From contig JBOEHG010000030.1 in the NCBI GenBank assembly GCA_050633825.1, positions 1-32,686 on the forward strand: a stretch of DNA of 32,686 nucleotides. The letters are read 5' to 3'. Source of the stretch: CANLBN01 sp050633825. GTDB lineage: Bacteria > Pseudomonadota > Gammaproteobacteria > Pseudomonadales > Cellvibrionaceae. Positions within the stretch are counted from its first letter, which is position 1, and the number at the start of each line of letters is the position of its first letter. The notes below the pieces were generated by a model. That model saw nothing but the letters and a program-made list of their open reading frames with translations, did not search any database and was not told where the DNA came from. Positions 9,143 to 16,429 of this stretch are shown here, one piece after another. Position numbers and translations under genes: made by a program.

Positions 9143-9175
9143 CCTATAAGACAATGCTCAGCATTACCTTATAGG
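9143..9175. repeat. 33-bp imperfect palindrome between folE and cysI
   Basis: Outer arms CCTATAAG and CTTATAGG and inner arms AATGCT and AGCATT pair around a single central C, with a 2x2 mismatch between them. On the minus strand the hairpin is followed by TTTTAA, so it may terminate folE transcripts. It also lies about 107 bp upstream of the cysI start and could be an operator. Confidence 0.5.
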
Positions 9176-9249
9176 GTGATTTCTTATATGACGTGCTCAA
9201 ATGACCCTAGTTATGGGTCTATTTTATGCCCTTAAGTTATGTATATTCG

Positions 9250-9933
9250 TTATGACATAAATTCACTGCGCGCAATCGGGTCTGTTTTGAAGCAGCCACC
9301 CATGGCTGTTGTCGTTGTTTCTGAGTGGCTATCTTTAACGCCACGGGCTTTTACACAATAATGCGTCGCAACAATATGTACACCGACATCATCAGTGCCG
9401 AGCAAGGCTTGTAGAGCGACCATTATTTGCTTGGTCAAGCGCTCTTGTACCTGAGGTCTCTGGGCAAAAAATTGCACAACTCTATTGATCTTAGATAGGC
9501 CAACCACCCTGTCTTTAGGTTTGTAGGTAACCTTTGCCATGCCATCAATAGTAACGAAATGGTGTTCGCAAGTACTGGTTAAGCCAATGCCGCTGACTTT
9601 TACTGGTTCATCTGCTTGCATCTTATTTTCGATACAGGTGATCTTGGGGAAGCTAGCATAGTCCAAGCCCGAAAAAATCTCGTTGACGTACATCTTTGCA
9701 ATACGATGAGGTGTGTCTTTTAGGCTGTCGTCATTTAAGTCGAGACCCAAAGCATACATGATGTCGGTCATCGAGCTGAGAATGGAATCTACTTTTTGTT
9801 CGCTGCTTAGGTTGGTATTGATCATGGGTGTTTCCAAGCCCGCATTGATAAGGGCTTTACGCACAATATGAGCTTCAGTAGATAGGCTGGGTGTATGAGC
9901 AATATGACTTTCTACAAGTGAGTGTCTCATCAT
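9250..9933 (-). CDS. folE: GTP cyclohydrolase I
   Basis: Converts GTP to 7,8-dihydroneopterin triphosphate, the first step of folate (and pterin/queuosine precursor) synthesis. The zinc ligands correspond to Cys122 and His125 in STCEHHF and Cys193 in ATHYCVKARG. The LSKINRVVQFFAQRPQVQERL block and the GVKDSHSETTTTAMGG tail are standard for the family. The protein is 227 residues. The N-terminal ~45 residues are a poorly conserved extension. The ATG at 9933 is preferred over the next ATG at 9930 because an AAGG ribosome site lies 6 nt before it. It is transcribed alone on the minus strand; the neighbouring sulfite reductase is a separate unit with a dyad between them. Confidence 0.93.
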   Translation of the reverse strand: MMRHSLVESHIAHTPSLSTEAHIVRKALINAGLETPMINTNLSSEQKVDSILSSMTDIMYALGLDLNDDSLKDTPHRIAKMYVNEIFSGLDYASFPKITCIENKMQADEPVKVSGIGLTSTCEHHFVTIDGMAKVTYKPKDRVVGLSKINRVVQFFAQRPQVQERLTKQIMVALQALLGTDDVGVHIVATHYCVKARGVKDSHSETTTTAMGGCFKTDPIARSEFMS

Positions 9934-10241
9934 AATAATCCTTAGGCTCTGTTTAATAGACTCTATTTAATGGTAATTAAGTAATAATCATTCAGACATA
10001 ACGAAGCCTTTTACGTTCCAGAATCATCATTTGATCAATGGTGCTTTCTGTCATTATTATTGCTACTCATGATTTAGGCTGGAAAAGGCGACAAACTGAT
10101 AGAAGGGCTTGAGTTAAGAGGTTACTTTTGATACAAAGATAACCCTCAGATAAGAGTCTGGGAAAGCAGTATAGTTTGCTAATGATAACGGCAGTGGCCG
10201 AATAACCGTATTAATAACCATAACATCACGGAAAACCACGA
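9934..10241. other. Intergenic region between folE and the small ORF
   Basis: About 308 bp divergent spacer holding the promoters of folE (minus) and of the small membrane ORF (plus). A possible -35 TTGATA near 10128 has only a poor -10 (TAAGAG), and a TATAGT near 10171 lacks a convincing -35. I see no conserved riboswitch fold, RNA gene or longer ORF here. Confidence 0.4.
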
Positions 10242-10373
10242 ATGAATGATTCTATAGAAATTCAAAAAATAGAAATGCAAGAAGAGGGTGATAGCATTGC
10301 TGATGCTGTTGCTGCCATTGTATTAATTGTTGTTTTTGTTGCAGCTTGTATATTCTGGGTCAGTACCCAGTAA
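10242..10373 (+). CDS. Small single-pass membrane protein, 43 residues, unknown function
   Basis: A short frame beginning MNDSIEIQKIEMQEEG and ending in FWVSTQ. Residues 1-17 are acidic and hydrophilic. Residues about 19-40 (IADAVAAIVLIVVFVAACIF) form one strong transmembrane helix with small residues on one face, and only four residues follow. The predicted topology is a cytoplasmic acidic N-terminus. The ribosome site is weak (GGAAAA 8-13 nt upstream). A candidate terminator hairpin begins 12 bp after the stop, which supports a discrete small transcript. I do not recognise a family. The pattern (helix with a tidy charge distribution, terminator straight after the stop) argues for a real gene, but it could be a chance ORF. 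Confidence 0.5.
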   Translation: MNDSIEIQKIEMQEEGDSIADAVAAIVLIVVFVAACIFWVSTQ

Positions 10374-10385
10374 AGACCTCCTTTT

Positions 10386-10407
10386 AAAGTACATTTAATG
10401 GTACTTT
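10386..10407 (+). terminator. Terminator after the small membrane ORF
   Basis: Perfect 7-bp arms AAAGTAC (10386-10392) and GTACTTT (10401-10407) with an 8-nt loop, followed by ATTTTC. The stem is AT-rich but placed directly after the stop codon. Confidence 0.5.
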
Positions 10408-10429
10408 ATTTTCATATTGGCTGAAGGGT

Positions 10430-10455
10430 CGCTTCTTTCTACCTTTTAAGAAGCG
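10430..10455 (+). terminator. Second hairpin terminator before marR
   Basis: Perfect 8-bp arms CGCTTCTT (10430-10437) and AAGAAGCG (10448-10455) with a 10-nt loop, followed by TCTTT. With the previous hairpin it would insulate marR from upstream transcription. Confidence 0.5.
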
Positions 10456-10480
10456 TCTTTGGTACTCTTGTGCTTCATTC

Positions 10481-10492
10481 TTGACTAGTCAA
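10481..10492. promoter_or_regulatory. Candidate MarR auto-operator
   Basis: Perfect 12-bp palindrome TTGACTAGTCAA ending 5 bp before the marR start codon. MarR-family dimers bind such TTGnnnnnnCAA dyads and commonly repress their own gene. No ribosome-binding site is visible in this stretch. Confidence 0.5.
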
Positions 10493-10497
10493 CGTCT

Positions 10498-10962
10498 ATG
10501 AAACCTGATTTTAAGCTTCATAATAGTTTTGCTTTTTGGATTCACCGCCTGAATAGCCTCTTACAAGATCAGTTTAACCAACAGTTAAAAGACTATGAAA
10601 TTACATGGCCTCAGTGGATGTTACTTAATGTGCTTGAGGGTAGTGCAGCTAATACACCTGCATTGATCGCGGAGCAATTAGGTGTAGATCGTTCTGGCAT
10701 TACTCGCTTGTTAGATCGTTTGGAAGTGAAGGAGTATATTGAGCGCGAACACGATAAGTTGGATAGACGTTCTGTTAAAGTGCATATCACAGATAAAGGC
10801 AAAAAGCTGATTTCAGCGATTAATACGGCCGCTTATCAGCATCAGGAGACCTTTTTAGCCGATCTACACTTGTCAGAGCGAAGAGGATTTAAGAAAGAGT
10901 TACAAAAAATGTTGCGCACGAGTGGTGTTGATACATTCCCTTTATGGCAACGTATCGATTAA
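10498..10962 (+). CDS. MarR-family transcriptional regulator
   Basis: A dimeric winged-helix DNA-binding protein of 154 residues. The layout is typical. An N-terminal dimerisation helix (FAFWIHRLNSLLQDQFNQQL) is followed by the core EITWPQWMLLNVL. The recognition helix region is LIAEQLGVDRSGITRLLDRLEVKEYIER, and the wing is DKLDRRSVKVHITDKGKKL with the conserved D-x-R-S. The ligand cannot be inferred. The gene stands alone on the plus strand after two hairpins and is convergent with the DUF2970 gene. The palindrome directly before the start suggests autoregulation. Absence of a visible Shine-Dalgarno sequence is odd; either the mRNA is leaderless or initiation is weak. Confidence 0.9.
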   Translation: MKPDFKLHNSFAFWIHRLNSLLQDQFNQQLKDYEITWPQWMLLNVLEGSAANTPALIAEQLGVDRSGITRLLDRLEVKEYIEREHDKLDRRSVKVHITDKGKKLISAINTAAYQHQETFLADLHLSERRGFKKELQKMLRTSGVDTFPLWQRID

Positions 10963-10980
10963 AGGCTATTTTGGCCTTGG

Positions 10981-11208
10981 TTAAAGCCCGCTACTTTTCA
11001 GAACAAGGTGTACAACGAAGATAACAGCAAATACAAATAAGCATGTAAATATAAGACCTGCCGCAATATATGTATAAATATTGCCATGCTTGAAGTCATT
11101 CTCGTGATTTTTACGGCTCTGGACGCCGAATGCTGCAGCAATAGTACTGAGAGCTATTTGCCAAAAGTTCGGTTTATTGGCCTTTTTATCGGGTATTGAC
11201 TTGGTCAT
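10981..11208 (-). CDS. DUF2970 small membrane protein
   Basis: A 75-residue protein of the DUF2970 family, common in gamma- and betaproteobacteria and of unknown function. The family signature FWQIALSTIAAAFGVQSRKNHENDF is followed by a spacer with HG, and then a single transmembrane helix IYTYIAAGLIFTCLFVFAVIFVVHLVL. A short Lys-rich N-terminus precedes it. It converges with marR (18-bp gap with only a weak 5-bp hairpin) and is divergent from nfuA. The context gives no function. Confidence 0.82.
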   Translation of the reverse strand: MTKSIPDKKANKPNFWQIALSTIAAAFGVQSRKNHENDFKHGNIYTYIAAGLIFTCLFVFAVIFVVHLVLKSSGL

Positions 11209-11329
11209 AGTGATGCTCGTGATTGAAAAACGATTATATCACCCCACATTATATGTGGTAGAGATGTCACAGCAATCATGGCACTATTCATATTTATATT
11301 CGTGTTTATGTCATACTTATATTGATTAC

Positions 11330-11364
11330 ACTAGGCCATATTTTATCGTTAAATGGTGCCTAGT
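11330..11364. repeat. Inverted repeat upstream of nfuA
   Basis: Arms ACTAGGC (11330-11336) and GCCTAGT (11358-11364) are perfect complements separated by 21 nt and end 41 bp before the nfuA start. This could be an operator or a 5' UTR hairpin; there is no independent support for either. Confidence 0.35.
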
Positions 11365-11405
11365 CACACTTTTGCATTTATCGTTTTTATATACAGCACA
11401 TTATT

Positions 11406-11987
11406 ATGGTTACAATTACTGAGTCTGCTCAAGGCTATTTAAAAGAATTATTGGAAAAGCAGGATACTGATGGTATTGGTATTCGTATGTTTGTTTCAAA
11501 CCCAGGAACCTCTCAAGCGGAAACCTGTATTGCCTATAGCCGCCCCGGTGAAGAACAAGAAGGTGATGAAGTTGTAGAGTACGCCGAATTTAAAGCGTAT
11601 TTTGAAGGGCGAAGCCTGCCATTTTTAAAGGATGCTAAAGTCGACTATTCTGCAGATCAAATGGGTGGCCAGTTAACTATTAGGGCACCTAACTCAAAGA
11701 TGCCGCAAGTGACAGATGACAGTCCATTGGAAGATAAGATTAATTATGTCTTATTTAATGATATTAATCCGGGTTTGGCTGCACATGGTGGTCAAGTCGA
11801 GCTGCTGGAAATTACTGAAGACCTGTATGCTATCTTGAAGTTTGGTGGTGGTTGTCAAGGGTGTAGTGCTGTTGATCTAACGCTCAAAGAAGGCGTAGAA
11901 AAAACCCTGATTGAAAAAATTCCAGAGGTAAAAGGTGTCAGAGATATCACAGATCATTCTGATACAAGTAACGCTTACTATAACTAA
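11406..11987 (+). CDS. nfuA: Fe/S biogenesis protein NfuA
   Basis: A scaffold/carrier that binds a [4Fe-4S] cluster at a dimer interface and delivers it to client enzymes. It is two-domain like E. coli NfuA. Residues 1 to about 95 are a degenerate A-type carrier domain lacking its usual cysteines. Residues from about 110 are the Nfu domain with the cluster motif Cys150-Gln-Gly-Cys153 in FGGGCQGCSAVDLTLKEGVE. The length of 193 agrees with the family. The start at 11406 gives the canonical MVTITESAQGYL. It stands as a single gene, divergent from DUF2970. Here it could help mature the sulfite reductase, TtcA and the radical SAM enzyme encoded in the same window; that link is inference. Confidence 0.95.
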   Translation: MVTITESAQGYLKELLEKQDTDGIGIRMFVSNPGTSQAETCIAYSRPGEEQEGDEVVEYAEFKAYFEGRSLPFLKDAKVDYSADQMGGQLTIRAPNSKMPQVTDDSPLEDKINYVLFNDINPGLAAHGGQVELLEITEDLYAILKFGGGCQGCSAVDLTLKEGVEKTLIEKIPEVKGVRDITDHSDTSNAYYN

Positions 11988-12106
11988 ATTTTTATTTCTT
12001 TGAATTTTTGCATAAATTAAGTTGATTTGGACTGACCAGCTGACCGTATAAGAATAAATTTACTCCTTTAGTGGACTATATACCCTCGTTTTGTGAGTGT
12101 ATTTTC

Positions 12107-12134
12107 TTGACGACACTTTAATATCGACTAAATT
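12107..12134 (+). promoter_or_regulatory. Putative sigma-70 promoter of uspA
   Basis: -35 TTGACG (12107-12112) and -10 TAAATT (12129-12134) with a 16-bp spacer, about 38 bp upstream of the uspA start. Matches are 5/6 and 4/6. Confidence 0.45.
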
Positions 12135-12171
12135 TTAAGTATCACTTATTACTTATAACAAGGTTGATATT

Positions 12172-12600
12172 ATGCCGCAGGAATTCAAACATGTCATAGT
12201 CCCTGTCGACTTCTCCGATGACTCTGAACGTGCGCTTGAAACAGCACTTACAGTCTTTGGTGACAAAGCTGATGAAATATCACTAATCACAGTATGTGAG
12301 AGTGTATCTAACCGTCATACAGAAATGATCGCTGAGATTGATGAAATGATGGAAGACACTGTACAAAAGGAAGTACAAACGTTCGTTAAAAAATTTGAAG
12401 GACGACATAAAAACTTAAAAGCTTATGTAAGGAAAGGAAGCGCTGCTCCACAAATATTGTTGGCAGCAAAAGAAATGAATGCTGATTTAATAGTGATGGG
12501 GTCACAAGGAAGAAATTCTCTTGCCCGTGTTTTTTTCGGTAGTACAACTTACGATGTAGCACGTAAGGCACACTGCTCAGTCTTTGTAATTCGTTTCTAA
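12172..12600 (+). CDS. Universal stress protein, UspA family
   Basis: A 142-residue cytoplasmic stress protein with the alpha/beta USP fold. The first strand and loop KHVIVPVDFSDDSERALETA are conserved. The ATP-binding signature G-x2-G-x9-G-S is intact at Gly110, Gly113, Gly123 and Ser124 (GSQGRNSLARVFFGST), so this is an ATP-binding type rather than an UspA type lacking the motif. The central helical region is acidic and Glu/Met-rich. An AAGG ribosome site precedes the ATG. It is transcribed alone and ends in a very strong palindromic terminator shared with the convergent aldehyde dehydrogenase. Which stress it responds to is not evident. Confidence 0.93.
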   Translation: MPQEFKHVIVPVDFSDDSERALETALTVFGDKADEISLITVCESVSNRHTEMIAEIDEMMEDTVQKEVQTFVKKFEGRHKNLKAYVRKGSAAPQILLAAKEMNADLIVMGSQGRNSLARVFFGSTTYDVARKAHCSVFVIRF

Positions 12601-12620
12601 CGCTTTCAATGTTAGGCTAA

Positions 12621-12664
12621 TAATAAAAACCCCTTGGTCGTTAACGACCAAGGGGTTTTTATTA
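12621..12664. terminator. Bidirectional rho-independent terminator, 44-bp perfect palindrome
   Basis: Every base from 12621 to 12664 pairs with its partner around the centre GTTAAC. A GC-rich core ACCCCTTGGTCG is flanked by A5 on one side and T5 on the other, so it works in both directions. It separates convergent uspA and the aldehyde dehydrogenase gene. Confidence 0.92.
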
Positions 12665-12678
12665 GGATATTTTTTTCT

Positions 12679-14118
12679 TTAAAGTGATGGCGATCGGATA
12701 ACGGCAAGCTTATCAATTTGCATCTCTTCAAAAGTATAAGGAATACCACCGATACCATGCCCGGAATGTTTCAAACCAGCAAAAGGCATCCAGTCGACTC
12801 GGAAGGCAGTATGGTTATTGACCATTACTGCTGCAGCATCAATATTTTTATAAACATAGAGTGCTTGATCAATATTTTTAGTAAATACCGCTGCCTGAAA
12901 TGAGAACATTAGAGAATTAGCTTCAGTAATAGCGTCATCAATATCGTCATAACTATAAACGCAGATGACGGGGCCAAATACTTCATTTTTACTAATGGTC
13001 GTATCAGTAGGAGGGTTGAATAAGACGGTAGCTTCGTAGCAATTGTTATCCAATCGATTGCCTCCGCAAATCAACTCGGCACCGTCAGCAATGGCAGTTT
13101 GTACCCACCCATCAATACGTTCAACTTCGCCTGGTGTGATTAATGGACCTATTTCAGTATCTTTAGATGTAGGGTCACCCACTTTCATTGCGGTTCCCAG
13201 TTTGCCTAGCCGCTCGGCTAGATCACGAGCAACGCTGCTGTGGGCAAACACCCGTTGTACAGAAACACAGACTTGGCCTGCATGATAAAAACCACCCTTG
13301 GCAAGTAAAGGCGCAGCATCATCGATATCTGCATCTGCTTCTACAATAACAGGTGCAACACCACCGTGCTCTAAGGCGCAGCGAACGCCGGGAGCTAGTT
13401 TTGATTTCAGCATCCAGCCAACATTTGCACTTCCAATAAATGAAAAGAAACCAACACGCTCATCTGTCACCATTTTAGTTGCAGTACGGTTGTTATCAGT
13501 AACGATAGCTTGACCATATTCTGGTGGTAAACCTGCTTCATGGAGTATGTTAACAAAGCGCATACACGTAATTGGTGTTGTCCCTGCAGGCTTCACAATA
13601 AATGGGCAACCACTAGCCAGTGCAGGACACACTTGGTGCACAATTAAATTCAGCGGGTGGTTAAATGCACTAACAGCGATAACGACGCCGATAGGTTCTT
13701 TATGTGTAAAGGCCAGGCTCCCCATTGATGCGGCATTGACACCCATGGGAATTTCTTTGCCGGAATCAGTGCGAATACACTCTATACAATTCAATACGCC
13801 ATCAATTGCTCGGTTAACTTCGACAATAGAGTCGGCAAGTGGCTTTCCGCCTTCTCGAGCAGATTCGAGAGCGAGTTCATCAAAACGTGCACGCATAATT
13901 TCTGCTGTTTTTTCAAGTATTTCAATGCGCTTAGGGCCAGATAACCAGCGTTTTCTGTCTCTATAAATTGAGTATGCAGTCGATAATGCGACTTCAACAC
14001 CGGCTTCATCCACTGATGATACTGTGCCAATGAGAGATCCATCGTAGGGTGAAGTCACCTCTTTGTGGTTACCAGAATCATCAAGTCCAGCGACAAGAGA
14101 GGGGTAGTGGTTACTCAT
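12679..14118 (-). CDS. NAD(P)-dependent aldehyde dehydrogenase
   Basis: An ALDH-superfamily enzyme oxidising an aldehyde to the acid; the substrate is not evident. The Rossmann half carries AVSAFNHPLNLIVHQVCPALASGCPFIVKPA, where the Asn and Lys of the superfamily are present. The catalytic general base Glu lies in CALEHGGVAPVIVE. The nucleophile Cys is in FYHAGQVCVSVQR. The NEVFGPVICVY segment closes the active site. I use the ATG at 14118 (MSNHYPSL), preceded by AGGAG with good spacing, rather than the TTG at 14142. This gives 479 residues. It lies downstream of bioA in the same direction with a 238-bp gap containing a long dyad, so it is probably a separate unit. It resembles lactaldehyde/phosphonoacetaldehyde-type enzymes more than betaine aldehyde dehydrogenases, but not securely. 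Confidence 0.88.
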   Translation of the reverse strand: MSNHYPSLVAGLDDSGNHKEVTSPYDGSLIGTVSSVDEAGVEVALSTAYSIYRDRKRWLSGPKRIEILEKTAEIMRARFDELALESAREGGKPLADSIVEVNRAIDGVLNCIECIRTDSGKEIPMGVNAASMGSLAFTHKEPIGVVIAVSAFNHPLNLIVHQVCPALASGCPFIVKPAGTTPITCMRFVNILHEAGLPPEYGQAIVTDNNRTATKMVTDERVGFFSFIGSANVGWMLKSKLAPGVRCALEHGGVAPVIVEADADIDDAAPLLAKGGFYHAGQVCVSVQRVFAHSSVARDLAERLGKLGTAMKVGDPTSKDTEIGPLITPGEVERIDGWVQTAIADGAELICGGNRLDNNCYEATVLFNPPTDTTISKNEVFGPVICVYSYDDIDDAITEANSLMFSFQAAVFTKNIDQALYVYKNIDAAAVMVNNHTAFRVDWMPFAGLKHSGHGIGGIPYTFEEMQIDKLAVIRSPSL

Positions 14119-14199
14119 GGCAAAACTCCTGATTGTTTGCAACGAAATGTTTTGATTATAGTTTGTATTTAAAAAAGGCGTTTTCTTTACCTAAGCATC

Positions 14200-14230
14200 A
14201 CAATAAATACTGCAATGCAGCATTTATTGT
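14200..14230. promoter_or_regulatory. 31-bp near-perfect dyad upstream of the aldehyde dehydrogenase
   Basis: Fifteen-base arms (14200-14214 ACAATAAATACTGCA; 14216-14230 TGCAGCATTTATTGT) pair around a single A with one mismatch. No T-tract follows on either strand, so an operator is more likely than a terminator. It sits 82-112 bp before the ATG at 14118. Confidence 0.5.
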
Positions 14231-14356
14231 CACCCGATTGACAGGGTAAATGCAAGCGGAAGAATAAAAGTCAGTTATTCTGAGCATAAGCACTTCTTAT
14301 CTATCGCTATCTTTGGAAAGGCTAGTTAAAGAGGTTCTGAGCAAGCTTGAGGCTCT

Positions 14357-15628
14357 TTAACATTGTTTGGATACTACGTGTTTCATACCTTTTGTAAGCG
14401 TTGAGAGTTCATCTGGCGCAATGATAAATGGCGGCATAATATAAACCAGTTTGCCAAATGGACGAACCCAGACGCCTTCTTCGACAAATTGAGCTTGAAT
14501 AGTTCTCATATCCACTGCTTTTTTTAATTCTATAACGCCAATAGCCCCTAAGACCCTAACATTTTCGACTTGTGGCCATTGAGAGCACTCTGCTAATTCT
14601 TCTTTCAGTTGATGCTCAATAGCGTTTATTCTTTGTTCCCAAGGTGAATTTAATAGTAAATCAATACTGGCATTAGCTACTGCGCAAGCGAGGGGGTTTG
14701 CCATGAATGTCGGCCCATGCATTAAAGCGCCTGCTTCACCGGAGCAAACAACAGTACCTACATCTTGGGTACAAAGAGTTGCTGCCAATGTCATATATCC
14801 GCCGGTTAAGGCTTTACCTAGGCACATAATATCTGGACTAATGCCGGCGTGATGGCAGCCAAATAATTCGCCAGTGCGTCCGAAGTTAGTAGCGATTTCA
14901 TCGATGATAAGTAATATATTAAATTCGTCGCAAAGCTCGCGTACTCTTCTTAAAAAGCAGGGAGAGTAAAAGTTCATTCCCCCAGTCGCTTGTACAATGG
15001 GCTCTAAAATAACAGCCGCCAACTCTTCGTGATGGGCTTCTATTTTTGATTTGATATCTTGTAGGCTATTTTCATCCCATTCATCATGAAAGCCACATTG
15101 CGGTGATTCGGCAAAGTATTGAGGCATTAATAAATCAGAGAAAATATGATGCATACCCGTTACCGGGTCGCAAACAGACATAGCGGCAAAAGTGTCACCA
15201 TGGTATCCATTACGTAAGCTTAGTAAGCGCTTTTTCTGAGGTTTTTTCTTAGCTTGCCAGTATTGCAACGCTAATTTGATGGCAACTTCAACGGAGACAG
15301 AACCTGAATCAGCAAAGAAAACATGTTGTAAAGGTGCAGGGGTAATCTTGACTAAGGTCTCCGCTAGAGAAATAGCGGGTTGATGTGTTAAGCCACCAAA
15401 CATAACGTGTGACATCTGTTGAGTTTGTTCGTTAATAGCTTTATTTAACACTGGGTGGTTGTACCCATGTAGCATGCACCACCACGAAGACATCCCATCG
15501 ATTAGTTGTCTCCCATCTTCGAGTGTTAGATGAACCCCTTTTGCCGATTTAACAGGAAAAACCGGACCAGGTTCTGTGATAGAAGTGTAGGGGTGCCATA
15601 TATGTTGGCGGTCAATATCAAGATTCAT
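14357..15628 (-). CDS. bioA: Adenosylmethionine-8-amino-7-oxononanoate aminotransferase
   Basis: PLP enzyme of biotin synthesis that transfers the amino group of S-adenosylmethionine to KAPA, giving DAPA. The N-terminus HIWHPYTSITEPGPVFPV and the block GMSSWWCMLHGYNHP are diagnostic for BioA among class III aminotransferases. The PLP lysine lies in CLGKALTGGYMTLAATL, and the substrate-pocket W-V-R-P-F-G-K-L-V-Y near the C-terminus is present. The start is placed at the ATG at 15628 (MNLDIDRQ), fitting the family. A TTG further up at 15646 lies inside an inverted repeat and is less likely. The protein is 423 residues. No other bio gene is nearby. It is 54 bp after the PilZ gene, with a strong hairpin between. 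Confidence 0.93.
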   Translation of the reverse strand: MNLDIDRQHIWHPYTSITEPGPVFPVKSAKGVHLTLEDGRQLIDGMSSWWCMLHGYNHPVLNKAINEQTQQMSHVMFGGLTHQPAISLAETLVKITPAPLQHVFFADSGSVSVEVAIKLALQYWQAKKKPQKKRLLSLRNGYHGDTFAAMSVCDPVTGMHHIFSDLLMPQYFAESPQCGFHDEWDENSLQDIKSKIEAHHEELAAVILEPIVQATGGMNFYSPCFLRRVRELCDEFNILLIIDEIATNFGRTGELFGCHHAGISPDIMCLGKALTGGYMTLAATLCTQDVGTVVCSGEAGALMHGPTFMANPLACAVANASIDLLLNSPWEQRINAIEHQLKEELAECSQWPQVENVRVLGAIGVIELKKAVDMRTIQAQFVEEGVWVRPFGKLVYIMPPFIIAPDELSTLTKGMKHVVSKQC

Positions 15629-15633
15629 TGGAG

Positions 15634-15665
15634 ATAATCGCTGCAAGCAAAAAGGCAGCGATTAT
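15634..15665 (-). promoter_or_regulatory. Inverted repeat covering the bioA leader
   Basis: Perfect 11-bp arms ATAATCGCTGC (15634-15644) and GCAGCGATTAT (15655-15665) with a 10-nt loop. On the minus strand the repeat ends 5 nt before the bioA ATG, exactly where a ribosome site would be, and none is visible. It does not match the BirA or BioR operator consensus. Confidence 0.55.
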
Positions 15666-15682
15666 AACAGAGTGATACTATA

Positions 15683-16429
15683 TCAAGCAGCGATAGAGAG
15701 CTGTTCTAGAAAAGAGTGGAGGGAATACTGATCCTCTTCATTCATGGATTCAAAGGCAATACTTATTTCTGTACGCCTATATGGGCGGCCATGATAACTA
15801 AATGATTTCACGCGGCCTTTGCAAGATATAGCCGTATTACTGTCTAAGGCAATATCACACTTTTTAAGTGGTTTATGTTTATGTAATTGGCTGCGTAAGT
15901 CACCGGTTACTAGTATTCTCATGCCGCCAGCGCTGATATTGGTAATGCTTGCGTACCATGGAGCACCGTAGATAGGGTCTATAGTAGCGCTTAAGGGAAC
16001 ACTACTCGGTAAAAAAATACGTGATTCTTGCCGTCTCGGATGATATTGAACATCTTCTGGTAATTTGAGTAAAAAGCATTGTGAGCCTTCTTCCCATGCG
16101 AGGACTTCACTGGTCACTTTCAGCATTTGACGATTATGCTGGTGTCGTAAGATGAGCGTTTGCCCCAAAAGTGCTTCACGATTTTGAATACGCGGGGAGA
16201 AATCATCAAGAATTAATTGTTGATTATAAAGGTCGACACCGACAATCATACTTTGAAAGCTATCACTACGTTTTTCTGTAATAACTTCAATCAATTGCCT
16301 TTCATCCTGTAGACGGATTAAAGACGCATAGCGGTTAATTTGTGCCAGAAGCCGGTTATTGGTGTCTTTGGCTTCAGTTTCAACCTTATTCTTGGAAAGG
16401 TGGTATAAGACTTTATTAAAAATACCCAT
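15683..16429 (-). CDS. PilZ-domain (YcgR-like) c-di-GMP-binding protein
   Basis: A 248-residue cytoplasmic protein with the two-domain YcgR layout. An N-terminal beta-barrel (about residues 35-130, with QSMIVGVDLYNQQLILDDFSP) precedes a PilZ domain starting near HPRRQESRIFLP. The c-di-GMP-binding R-x-x-x-R motif is present in RRQESR, and the second motif reads N-I-S-A-G-G, an allowed (D/N)xSxxG form. YcgR proteins bind the flagellar motor when c-di-GMP is high. That role is plausible here since the strain is flagellated, but the gene is distant from the flagellar block. It is the first gene of a possible PilZ-bioA unit; the 287-bp space to ttcA holds its promoter and a small hairpin at 16594-16612. 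Confidence 0.85.
   Translation of the reverse strand: MGIFNKVLYHLSKNKVETEAKDTNNRLLAQINRYASLIRLQDERQLIEVITEKRSDSFQSMIVGVDLYNQQLILDDFSPRIQNREALLGQTLILRHQHNRQMLKVTSEVLAWEEGSQCFLLKLPEDVQYHPRRQESRIFLPSSVPLSATIDPIYGAPWYASITNISAGGMRILVTGDLRSQLHKHKPLKKCDIALDSNTAISCKGRVKSFSYHGRPYRRTEISIAFESMNEEDQYSLHSFLEQLSIAA

Noticed and set aside
11177..11422. Plus-strand frame across the DUF2970-nfuA spacer
   Set aside because: It overlaps the starts of two good genes on opposite strands, with no conserved features.
13043..13966. Several open frames antisense to the aldehyde dehydrogenase
   Set aside because: They lack start sites and family resemblance; they are the mirror of a well-supported gene on the minus strand.
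14325..14361. 9-bp inverted repeat at the bioA stop as a terminator
   Set aside because: A 19-nt loop and no T-tract downstream; it cannot be claimed as an intrinsic terminator.
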